From assembly GCA_016879935.1 (NCBI GenBank), contig JAACJQ010000009.1, forward strand, positions 1 through 41,647: DNA of 41,647 bases. The letters run 5' to 3'. Source of the stretch: Archangiaceae bacterium. Its GTDB lineage: Bacteria; Myxococcota; Myxococcia; Myxococcales; Myxococcaceae. Positions 24,744 through 33,200 of this stretch are shown here, in pieces (positions within the stretch are counted from its first letter, which is position 1; the number at the start of each line of letters is the position of its first letter). A model generated the notes under the pieces. The model searched no databases and was not told the DNA's origin. It saw only the letters and a list, made by a program, of their open reading frames with translations. Made by a program: the position numbers and the translations under genes.

Positions 24744-25865
24744 TCACTGCACCGGCGGCGCGAGCGGTGTCGCGTCGAGCATGCGCACCTTCATGCGTGG
24801 CGGCTCCCAGGTGAAGACCCAGCGCGAGCGCCACCAGCTCGTGCCGAGCGCCTTCTCGTCGGAGTCGGGCAGCCCACGCACCACCTTGCGCGACAGATGC
24901 AGCGCCGACTCGTCGAAGGTGCGATCGCCCGAGCGTTCGACGATCGACGCATCGGCCAGCACGCCGCGCGCGTCGGTCGTCAGCGCCACGACGGTTCTCA
25001 ACTGCGTGGCCGAGAGGTTCTCTTTGATGCTCTCGAAGCGCGTGAAGCTCTGGGCCACGGCCTGATTGAACTGTTGTTGATCGCCCGGCAGCGCGGGGTT
25101 GCCGATGCGGGCGTTCTGCGCGAACGCGGTGTCGGCCACGCGGTTGATGGCGGCCTCCGAGGGCTTCGTCCTCGTCGGGTCGAGCACGCTGCCGATGGCG
25201 TTGCGCGTCTGCGCCTCGGTCGACTCCTTCGAGACCTTCACATCGGCCTTCTCGGCCGCGTCCTGAAGTGAGCGGGAGATGTCGGTGAAGAAGCCCGGCA
25301 GGCGGCCGGCTCCCTGCGCGGCGCGGGCGACGTCGGTGGCGAGATCGAGCGACAGCTTGCGGCCCACCTTCTCGGCCTCGTACTCGGCGACGGCCCGCTG
25401 GTCTGGCTGGTCCCACACTTCGTTGTGCAACGTGGTGCCGCGCGTGTCTTCGGCGTCGAGCGCCTCGGGCATGTTCATCACGAAGCCCGCGCCCGGCGTG
25501 AGGTTCGGCCGTTTGCCCGGCGTTCCCACCACCGGCCCGCTGCCCCGCTCGGCGATCGGCATGTCGGAGCTGCTCGACGGCGTTCCCGGTGATGGCGCGC
25601 TGACCACGGGCACCTGCTGGGTCGTGTTGCTCTTCTTCTTCTTCGTGGCCGCGCTCGCTGGCTGAACGGGTGGGGTGGGCGGCTGCACGAGGGGTGGTGG
25701 CGGCTCGACCGGGGGCACGGTCTCCACCCACGTCAACGCGGCAGACGACGGGGGCTTCGGCGGCGGCGCCGGCTGAAGCCAGATGATGACGCCAGCGAGG
25801 GCGTGCACGCCGAGAGAGAGCACGATGGCTCCCACTCCTCGCCGTGACGTCGTCTGCCGACTCAT
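24744..25865 (-). CDS. TonB-family energy-transducing protein
   Basis: A 373-residue protein with good ribosome binding sequence (AAGGGG) before ATG 25865. A single N-terminal membrane anchor ('GAIVLSLGVHALAGVIIWL', about residues 11-29) is followed by a Pro-rich spacer ('PPPPLVQPPTPPVQP'). A charged periplasmic region comes next. The last 90 residues resemble a TonB C-terminal domain: 'VVALTTDARGVLADASIVERSGDRTFDESALHL' and a final 'WVFTWEPPRMKVRML'. Together with ExbB/ExbD-like partners (absent here) it would couple the proton gradient to the outer membrane. It is divergent from the ligase gene across a 60-base gap that must hold both promoters. Confidence 0.8.
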   Translation of the reverse strand: MSRQTTSRRGVGAIVLSLGVHALAGVIIWLQPAPPPKPPSSAALTWVETVPPVEPPPPLVQPPTPPVQPASAATKKKKSNTTQQVPVVSAPSPGTPSSSSDMPIAERGSGPVVGTPGKRPNLTPGAGFVMNMPEALDAEDTRGTTLHNEVWDQPDQRAVAEYEAEKVGRKLSLDLATDVARAAQGAGRLPGFFTDISRSLQDAAEKADVKVSKESTEAQTRNAIGSVLDPTRTKPSEAAINRVADTAFAQNARIGNPALPGDQQQFNQAVAQSFTRFESIKENLSATQLRTVVALTTDARGVLADASIVERSGDRTFDESALHLSRKVVRGLPDSDEKALGTSWWRSRWVFTWEPPRMKVRMLDATPLAPPVQ

Positions 25866-25925
25866 GAGCCCCTTCTATTCATCTCTGGGAGCAGAACGCA
25901 CCTCGCCCGAGTACGGTTCGCCGCC

Positions 25926-26975
25926 ATGCCGCTTGCGTTCAAACCCCCGCTCGAACCCATGCTCGCGAAGGCGAACGACGAGATCCCCGAAGGGGCAGGG
26001 TGGCGTTACGAGCCCAAGTGGGACGGGTTTCGCGCCATCGTCTTTCGTGACGGCGACTCGGTCGAGCTCTCGAGCCGTGGAGGCCGGCCGCTCGCGCGCT
26101 ACTTCCCCGAGCTGCTCACCGCGCTGAAACAGGCCCTGCCGCCGCGCTGCATTCTCGACGGAGAGATCATTCTGCCGGGGCCGAAGGGCCTCGACTTCGA
26201 GGCGCTCCAGTCGCGGCTGCACCCCGCCGCGTCACGCGTGAACAAGCTCGCCGTCGAGATTCCCACCAGCTTCGTCGCGTTCGACCTGCTCGGCCTCGGT
26301 GACGAGGACTGGCGTGAGAAGCCGTCCGCCGAACGTCGCGAAGGGCTCGAGAAGCACCTGCCGTCGAACACGCGCGTCTTCGTCACGCCGCAGACGCGAG
26401 ATCCCCGTCAGGCGAAGCAGTGGTTCGTCGACTTCGAGGGCGCGGGCTGCGACGGCGTCATCGCCCGAAGGGAAGAGCTGCCGTACCGGCCGGGTGAGCG
26501 CGTCATGGTGAAGGTGAAGCACGGCAGAACGGCTGACTGTGTCGTCGGCGGTTACCGCGAAGGCAAGACGCCGGGCACCGTGGGCTCGCTGCTGCTGTTC
26601 CTCTACGACGCCGAAGGCGTCTTTCATCACGTCGGGCACACCTCGAGCTTCACCGCGAAAGAGAAGAAGGCGCTGGTCGAGAAGCTCAAACCCTACGTCG
26701 TCGAGGGGCAGGCGCCGGCGCCGGAAGGCAGAACCCCCGACGCGCCCAGCCGGTGGGACCCGAAGGCCGAGAAGACGTGGGTGACGTTGCGGCCCGAGCT
26801 GGTGTGTGAGGTTCGCTACGATTTCCTGCAAGGCGCGCGGTTTCGTCACGCGACGACCTTTCAACGCTGGCGTGAAGACAGAACACCGAAGTCCTGCAAT
26901 TACTCACAGCTCGAACCGCCCAATCCCTTCTCGTTGGACACGCTGGTCGCGCTGGCCCAGAAGAAACCGGAGTGA
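25926..26975 (+). CDS. ATP-dependent DNA ligase (LigC/LigD-ligase type)
   Basis: A 349-residue stand-alone ligase. The adenylation lysine is Lys31 in 'YEPKWDGFRA' (motif I KxDG). Motif III-IV elements are 'CILDGEIILPG' and 'FVAFDLLGL', and motif V is 'MVKVKHGRTADCVVGGY'. The OB-fold domain follows with 'GSLLLFLYD' and ends near 'FRHATTFQRWREDRTPKSC'. It seals nicks with ATP. Bacterial relatives work in non-homologous end joining or base-excision repair, but no Ku, polymerase or nuclease module is present here. NFACT starts three bases after its stop, so the pair is one operon. Confidence 0.92.
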   Translation: MPLAFKPPLEPMLAKANDEIPEGAGWRYEPKWDGFRAIVFRDGDSVELSSRGGRPLARYFPELLTALKQALPPRCILDGEIILPGPKGLDFEALQSRLHPAASRVNKLAVEIPTSFVAFDLLGLGDEDWREKPSAERREGLEKHLPSNTRVFVTPQTRDPRQAKQWFVDFEGAGCDGVIARREELPYRPGERVMVKVKHGRTADCVVGGYREGKTPGTVGSLLLFLYDAEGVFHHVGHTSSFTAKEKKALVEKLKPYVVEGQAPAPEGRTPDAPSRWDPKAEKTWVTLRPELVCEVRYDFLQGARFRHATTFQRWREDRTPKSCNYSQLEPPNPFSLDTLVALAQKKPE

Positions 26976-26978
26976 GTC

Positions 26979-28385
26979 GTGTCGCTGCGCCCCATCGAAG
27001 CCACGCTGCTGGCGAAGGAACTCGAGCGTGACCTCGCGGGAGCGGTCGTGCAGCAGGTCTCGAGCCCGACGCCGACGCGCGCGTACGTGGAATTTCGCAT
27101 TCCCGGTCGCAGTGTGACGGTGCTCGTGTGTTGTGATGTGAAAAGCAGCCGTATTTCGGTGGTCGAGAAGCGGCCGTCGAACCCGCCCGAGCCGCCGGCG
27201 TGGCAGAGCGTGCTCCGTCGTGAACTCATCGGTGCGCGGCTGGTCGACGTCGAGAGCGTCGAGTCGCGGCGGGTGGTGCTGGTGCATCTGAAGGCCGACC
27301 GCGATGGCACCGAGCACGCGCGAACGTTGCTGCTCGAGTACGCCGATTCGCCCGGCATCGCGCTCACCACGAGAGAGGGCAGGGTGCTGGCGATCTCCCA
27401 CCCGTTCCGAGCGGGCTTTCGCCCGGGCTCGACGTGGACGCCGCCTCCCGACGGGCCCGTGAAGGAATCGGTGAGCCGCCTGCAGAGCGACTTCGTGCAC
27501 CTGCGACTCGCGCATGGCGCGGAGTTGCTGTTCGGCAGCCAGGAGGCCGATCGCTGGCTCAAGGCCCGGCTCGCACCCATCGAAGCGAAGCTCAAGAAGC
27601 TCGAGCGCACGCGTGAAAAGGTTCGCGCCGAGACGAACCGCAAGGCCCAGGCAGAATTGTACAAGCAGGAGGGAGAGCTGCTTGCACAGAACCTCCATCG
27701 CCTCACGCGTGGTGCGAAACAGGTCACCTTGCCTGAGTACAGAGCTGACGGTGAGATCGTCGAGCGCTCCATCACGCTCGACCCTTCACGTGCGCCGAAG
27801 CAGGAGGTCGACTGGCGGTTTCATCAGTACAAACGAATTCTGCGCGGCATGGAGTTCGCCTCGAAGCGCCTCGCCCAGCTCGACGACGAACAGCGCCGCC
27901 TGGAGCTCGAGCTCGCGAAGGCGAAGAGCGCTCCCGTCGAAGCGCCCGTCACGAAGAAGGCCACCAACCAGCAGGACGTGGCGATGGCCCCGTACAAGGA
28001 ATACCGCGGGCACGGCGAGCACCCGATCTGGGTCGGCCGGGGCTCGGCGCACAACGACGAGCTCACCTTCAAGGTCGCGCGGCCCTGGCACGTCTGGTTT
28101 CACGTTCGCGGCTCGCCCGGAGCCCACGTCGTCGTTCCCCTTCGCAAGGACGTCTCGCTGCCGCCCGAGGTGCTGCTCGACGCCGCCCACCTGGCGCTCC
28201 ACCACTCCGACCTCAAGGGCGAGCCCCGCGGCGAGGTGAGCTACGTGCCAGTGAAGCGCGTGCGAAAGGGAAAAGACGCTCCGCCCGGTGCAGTGACGTT
28301 CACCGGCGAGAAGACCCTCATGCTGCGCATGGAGCCCGCGCGCCTCGAGCGCCTGCTCGCCACCGAGCGCCTCGAGCCGCGCTGA
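26979..28385 (+). CDS. rqcH: NFACT-family ribosome quality control protein (RqcH-like)
   Basis: A 468-residue protein from GTG 26979. It has a shortened NFACT-N domain (residues about 5-175). A coiled-coil arm follows (about 180-320, 'AKLKKLERTREKVRAETNRKAQAEL' and a Lys/Glu-rich second helix). The NFACT-R domain is at about 340-440 ('HPIWVGRGSAHNDELTFKVARPWHVWFHVRG'). In RqcH this architecture binds stalled 50S-peptidyl-tRNA and adds C-terminal alanine tails. The residues I align by eye with the DR motif of NFACT-N read 'SRRVV', so the acidic member appears replaced by Arg. It is shorter than the roughly 570-residue B. subtilis protein. It may be a binder lacking full tailing activity (inference). 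Confidence 0.85.
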   Translation: MSLRPIEATLLAKELERDLAGAVVQQVSSPTPTRAYVEFRIPGRSVTVLVCCDVKSSRISVVEKRPSNPPEPPAWQSVLRRELIGARLVDVESVESRRVVLVHLKADRDGTEHARTLLLEYADSPGIALTTREGRVLAISHPFRAGFRPGSTWTPPPDGPVKESVSRLQSDFVHLRLAHGAELLFGSQEADRWLKARLAPIEAKLKKLERTREKVRAETNRKAQAELYKQEGELLAQNLHRLTRGAKQVTLPEYRADGEIVERSITLDPSRAPKQEVDWRFHQYKRILRGMEFASKRLAQLDDEQRRLELELAKAKSAPVEAPVTKKATNQQDVAMAPYKEYRGHGEHPIWVGRGSAHNDELTFKVARPWHVWFHVRGSPGAHVVVPLRKDVSLPPEVLLDAAHLALHHSDLKGEPRGEVSYVPVKRVRKGKDAPPGAVTFTGEKTLMLRMEPARLERLLATERLEPR

Positions 28386-28387
28386 CG

Positions 28388-28666
28388 TCAGTCGTCGTCG
28401 CGACGCCGGCCCAGCCAGAAGCCCAGCGCCAGGCCCGCCAGCCCTGCCGCGCAGACGAGCACCGGAAGAACCTTCGGCAGCGCGTCCTGCTCCGCTGCGC
28501 GGGCCCGCAGCCGCTCGAGCTCGTTCGTCGTACGCAGCACCTCTTCGGGCGCCAACCATGCGCCGCCCTGCACCTCGAGCGAGTCTCCGTCGTAGGTGCG
28601 CACGGTCGCCGACGCGACCTCGACCATGTTCTCGAACACCGAAATGCCCGCCGTGGAGTCGGCCAT
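28388..28666 (-). CDS. Small C-terminally anchored membrane protein
   Basis: A 92-residue protein started at ATG 28666 because a strong Shine-Dalgarno (GGGGAG, minus strand) lies just upstream. The frame extends to 28768 without one. Residues about 1-35 are a strand-rich head. A short helix ('TTNELERLRARAAEQDALP') follows at about 40-60, and one membrane span ('VLPVLVCAAGLAGLALGFWLG') is near residues 66-86, ending in basic and acidic residues. The topology is probably a soluble N-terminal head in the cytoplasm with a C-terminal anchor. No family was recognised. Its stop faces the NFACT stop across two bases. Confidence 0.65.
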   Translation of the reverse strand: MADSTAGISVFENMVEVASATVRTYDGDSLEVQGGAWLAPEEVLRTTNELERLRARAAEQDALPKVLPVLVCAAGLAGLALGFWLGRRRDDD

Positions 28667-28984
28667 GCGCTCTCCCCTAACGCCGTTCGTGCCCCGATGA
28701 CACACCCCGGCACACCGCCCAGATTGATCCACGTTTGACACGTGTGCTAGGCCGCCGCGGCTTTCCATACCTGTGCCTACGACATTCAGGGGTGCCGATT
28801 TGTTGTCGAATTGCCGACTTCAGCTGACCCGATCGCTAACGGCTGGCCGCCTCACTGCCAGACCCGACGCAGGGCAGCGGGGTGCAATCGAGGCAAAAGT
28901 CCCTGTTTTCACTCGCGAAACGAATCACCGGTGCCTGGGTACGGAAGTTGCCCCCAGCCCCGCCCGCAACACCCGGAGGTCTGC
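28667..28984 (+). promoter_or_regulatory. Gene-free leader upstream of the barrel/metzincin operon
   Basis: A 318-base stretch with no convincing gene on either strand. It holds a perfect -35 hexamer TTGACA (28735-28740) overlapped by the palindrome ACACGTGT (28738-28745), but no matching -10 box at normal spacing was found. GGAGG at 28975-28979, five bases before the GTG at 28985, is the ribosome binding site of the barrel gene. The rest shows no obvious riboswitch or terminator. Confidence 0.4.
28671..28678 (-). promoter_or_regulatory. Ribosome binding site that decides the start at 28666
   Basis: The minus strand reads AGGGGAGAG just before the ATG. The longer upstream frame has no such site, so translation most likely starts at 28666. 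Confidence 0.6.
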
Positions 28985-30196
28985 GTGAAGCGTCTTCTCT
29001 CAGCCGTGCTCACCGCTGTGATCGTGCCCGCCATCGCGCTGGCCGACGCTGCTCCAACCGCCGCCCAGCCTGAGAATTCCGAGCAGGCCCAGCAGACGAC
29101 GACCACCACCACGACCACCACCACCGAGTCGAAGGACGAGAAGAAGGACGACAAGGCGGCGAAGGATCCCAAGGCTGCGGCCGCGGCTCAGCAGCAGAAC
29201 GCCCTCGCCAACGCCGTTCAGGCCCGTACGCCTGAAGAGCAGGCGAAGCAGTCGGGCTTTCAGTTCGCGTTCGGCCTCGACCACTACATCGGCACCGGAA
29301 CCTTCATCAACCCGCAGTACTACGCGTCGCTCACCGCGGCGCCCAGCCTCTCGGCCACGTACCTGTTCCACCCGGGTGGCGTGACGCTCGCCGCCTCGGG
29401 CCGTGTCATCGCCTATTACGAGTACACGCTGCCTGACACGCCGAACGGCCGTCGCTTCTTCCCCCAGGACATTCGTCTCGGTCTCGTCGCTCCGTCGATT
29501 CTCCGCGACAAGGCCGTCACCGGCATCGGCTTCACCCCGTCGGTCGGTCTCACGATTCCCGCGACGCAGGAGTCGTTCACGGCCGGCATGATCACCACCG
29601 TCTCGCTCGGCGCTGCGGTCACGCGCTCGTTCAACGCCGGCCCCATCGGCTCGTTCGACCTTCGCGTCACGGGCGGTGCGTCGAAGGGCGTCTACACCTC
29701 GCCCGTCAATGGCATTCGCAAGCCCAACGCCTCTGCGACCACGCGTGATGCGCTCGGCACCGCGGTGCTCGTCTGCCGCGACAGCGATGTCTTCTGCGTG
29801 TCGAACGGCGCGAACCCCAACTTCGCCCTCTCGCTCGGCGGCAACGTCAACTGGCGCATCACGGGCAACCTGATCGCGTTCGGTGGCTACACGTACTCGC
29901 ACACCTTCCGCGAGCAGCTCGCGGCCGTCGGTGACCCCACCATTCCGCAGGCGCTCGACAGCAACGGCAACCCGGTCGCACAGGGCGGGCTCGGCGAGGC
30001 CGACGTGACGCGCACGTTCCTGGGCCTCTCGTACCAGCTCAACGAGCACTACAACCTCGACTTCTACATGTACACCGAGCAGACCCCCCTCGTTCGCAAG
30101 GACGCGGTGTGGGCGGTTCGTTTCCCCCTCGGCTCCTTCGATAACGCCGCCTCCAACAACACCAGCGTCGTCGTCTCGCTGGGCGCGGCCTACTGA
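28985..30196 (+). CDS. Predicted outer-membrane beta-barrel protein with Thr-rich N-terminal linker
   Basis: About 403 residues from GTG 28985, preceded by GGAGG. A signal peptide ('MKRLLSAVLTAVIVPAIALA') is followed by a low-complexity linker containing ten consecutive threonines and Lys/Asp/Ala-rich sequence. From residue about 95, amphipathic alternating strands dominate ('GFQFAFGLDHYIG', 'LSATYLFHPGGVTLAASG', 'NFALSLGGNVNWRITGNLIAFGGY', 'YNLDFYMYTEQTP'). They end in 'TSVVVSLGAAY'; a terminal aromatic residue is typical of barrels recognised by BamA. No named family was recognised. It heads the transcription unit that includes the two giant metzincins, 62 bases before the first. It may be their export channel, anchor or partner (inference). 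Confidence 0.7.
   Translation: MKRLLSAVLTAVIVPAIALADAAPTAAQPENSEQAQQTTTTTTTTTTESKDEKKDDKAAKDPKAAAAAQQQNALANAVQARTPEEQAKQSGFQFAFGLDHYIGTGTFINPQYYASLTAAPSLSATYLFHPGGVTLAASGRVIAYYEYTLPDTPNGRRFFPQDIRLGLVAPSILRDKAVTGIGFTPSVGLTIPATQESFTAGMITTVSLGAAVTRSFNAGPIGSFDLRVTGGASKGVYTSPVNGIRKPNASATTRDALGTAVLVCRDSDVFCVSNGANPNFALSLGGNVNWRITGNLIAFGGYTYSHTFREQLAAVGDPTIPQALDSNGNPVAQGGLGEADVTRTFLGLSYQLNEHYNLDFYMYTEQTPLVRKDAVWAVRFPLGSFDNAASNNTSVVVSLGAAY
29096..29125 (+). repeat. Ten-codon threonine tract
   Basis: Codons ACG and ACC alternate irregularly over ten positions in the linker after the barrel gene's signal peptide. Mixed codons argue against simple slippage and for selection on the protein sequence, perhaps as a flexible or O-modified spacer (inference). 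Confidence 0.8.
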
Positions 30197-30206
30197 GATC
30201 ACCCAT

Positions 30207-30243
30207 GTCGAACTCTTCAACCCTGTCGAACCAGAAGTCGAAC
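30207..30243 (+). repeat. Three direct copies of GTCGAAC before the first metzincin
   Basis: The heptamer GTCGAAC occurs at 30207-30213, 30225-30231 and 30237-30243, with repeat periods of 18 and 12 bases, in the 62-base gap between barrel stop and metzincin start. It could be a regulatory or processing site, but may be chance in this composition. Confidence 0.35.
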
Positions 30244-30258
30244 CGTCACGGAGGCATC

Positions 30259-33200
30259 ATGAATCAGCAGTCACCCTGGGCTCGAAGGCTGGCCGCGGCC
30301 GCCCTCGCGCTGTTTGCCGCTGCCTGCGCACAGAGCAACGGCGACGTGAACCGCGTGCAGCCGAACGTCATGCGGAAGAGCGACCTCCTCGATGGCGAGT
30401 GGTACTTCCGCAACTCCGTCACGTACACGCCGCACAACACCCAGTTCACGTACCCCGGTCAGACCGGCGGCATGGAGAAGCTGGTGTTCGAGGTGCAGGA
30501 GAACCACCTCGTCGGCTACCGCTCGTACCCGTACATGCTCGGCATCGAGCCCAACGTCGACAAGACGTCGATCGTCTCGGGCACCACGGCGAAGTACTGC
30601 GACCGTGACGGCAAGTGCACGGGCGGCCAGAAGTACTATGGCGCGCCGGTCGTCGCGTTCCCCATCACCAGCCACTTCGACATTCAGCGTGGCTACAACC
30701 CGGCGACGGGCGAGCAGACCAACGTCATCTCCGAGAACACCTCGGACCGGTACTGGAACCAGCGCGAGTTCATCCGCGTGAACTGGGCCACCAACGTGCT
30801 CAACACGATGTCGGGCATGAACTGGGGCACCGTTCAGAACCCGCTCGGCAGCTCGACGAGCGCCAACTGGATTCAGCCCAACGAGAAGACCGAAGACCCG
30901 CAGGACTGGCCCAGCTTCGAGTACGAGGGCGAGGGCGATGCCCGCAAGCTGAAGTACTTCGACGTGACCGGCCGCTACCTCGCCGTTCCCGACACGACCT
31001 ACTTCGAGGGCTACGGCTCGGTTCCCCTCTGCTACTTCGCCGAAGGCATCTACGACTGCAGCTCGGCCGAGATCAAGATGCGCATCTCGGTGGCGAAGGT
31101 CGACACCAAGAAGGTGCGTGACTACGAGCCGCTCCTCTACCCGAACGACATGATGTCGCTGTTCGGCGTCTTCCGTACCGAGCGCCTGAACTGGGACCGC
31201 AAGTTCGGCACCATCGAGTCGTCGCGCATTCTCATCGGCCAGCGTCACCGCCTCTGGCAGGAGTACTTCCAGAAGGACTCGGCCGGTGTGGCCGACGTGA
31301 CCAAGCCGATCGACGTCGCTCAGCGCAAGGTCAAGCCCATCGTCTACTACTTCTCGCGCGCCGACCGCATGGGTGGCCAGGAGCGCTACGACGAGTTCAT
31401 CGAGCCCGGCCAGCGCATCGCTCGTGACTACGACCGCGCCTTCAAGCGCGCCGTGGCCGCCGTTCGCAACGTCAAGCCCGAGGACGTGAAGGAGCAGGTC
31501 TACTTCCTCTGCGACAACCCGGTGAAGAAGGGCAACCCGAAGGAGTGCGGAGCCGAGGGCTTCTCGCCCAAGTTCGGCGACCTGCGCTACAGCTTCATGA
31601 ACACCGTCGCCGAGCCCGTCGCCAACGGCCTGCTCGGTTACGGCCCCAGCTCGGCCGACCCTGAGACGGGCGAGGTGATGTCCGGTAACTCCAACTCGTA
31701 CCTGTGGGGCGTCGACCTCTACGGCCGCTCCGTCACCGACTGGATTCTGCTGCAGGCCGGCGAGAAGAACCTCACCGAGTACATCTCGGGTCGCGACGTC
31801 GCCAACTTCATCAAGCAGAACCCCGTGTACAACATCGCGAACGTCAACAAGCAGAACGCGACCATTCAGTCCGAGCTCCAGGGCATTCCCCAGCGCAACG
31901 TCGAGACCCAGGGCGCGTTCGAGCGTCCGTCGCCTCGCCTCGCTCGCCTGCTCGGCAACCTGAAGGCCACCGGCGGCATGCCGAAGGCCACGCGCAACGA
32001 GATGCGCGTCGCGGCCGAAGTGCTCAAGCAGCACCCCGACCTCGAGGCCGCCGTCATCGACAACCCTGAGATTGGCGACGACGTCGTCAACCTGCTGCCT
32101 CCGTTCGCTCAGGAGCGCGCCAAGACGGACCCCGCGTTCCGCCGCGACATGGCCCGCATCGCGCTCACCAACTACCAGTCGGTCTACGACTGGAAGAAGA
32201 AGCGCATCGAGTTCTTCTCGAAGAACAACATCTACATGGCCGAGTTCTTCGACCGCACCCTCGCGGGCGTGGCCAACGAGCTGCTCTCGAAGCGTGACGC
32301 GCAGCGCGACGAGATCAAGGCGAAGGGCAACCCGAAGTGCGGCACCCCGACGGCCTGCACCGACGACGAGGCCACTCGCCTCGCGAACGACGGCATCGCC
32401 AAGTACGTGCGCCAGCAGGTGTGGCTGTCGACGTCACTCCACGAGATGGGTCACACGCTGAACCTGCGCCACAACTTCCAGGGCTCGTTCGACGCCGTGA
32501 ACTTCTTCGACGAGTACTGGCCGCTGCGCAAGGCGAGCATCACCGTGCAGCAGAACGGTCAGCCCGTCATTCCCCGCACGCCGAACGATCTCAAGCTGGC
32601 CGCCGAGGGCACCGAGTCGCAGCGCCTCGCGAGCATGCACAACTACGAGTACTCGTCGATCATGGACTACTCGGGCAAGATCTTCACCGACTGGGCGGGC
32701 CTCGGAAAGTACGACGAAGCCGCGATCATCTTCGCGTACACCGCTGTCTCGAAGCCGGGCTCGACGGGCGCCGCCACGACCGACACGTCGTACGTCGAGG
32801 TCTTCAACTCGGCTCGCCGCGACACGATGCAGTTCCGTGGCTCCGATGGTGCGCAGATGAGCATCAGCGGTGCTGCCGTCGACCTGCCGCTGGTGAACGT
32901 CACCCACACCAACCCGAACATTCGCAACTACACCGAGCGGTTCCACTACAGCCTCGCGCCGCTCCACTTCGGTGAAGGCCCGGCGACGAACATCGGAGCC
33001 GTCATCGACAACGGCATCGAGAAGCTGAAGGACCGCAAGCTCGTGAAGTACGAAGAGGTTCGCAAGGACGAGGAGCGCGTGCGCGAGATCCTCAACGGCG
33101 ACCCCTCGCTCGCGAACGATCCTGACCGTGCGAACGGCATGATCGGCACCTCGCTCCTGCGCGTGCCGTACATGTTCTGCTCCGACGAGTCGGCCGACGG

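Noticed and set aside
28735-28763. A full sigma70 promoter before the barrel gene
   Set aside because: TTGACA is perfect but no acceptable -10 box lies 16-18 bases downstream; only the -35-like hexamer is reported within the leader entry.
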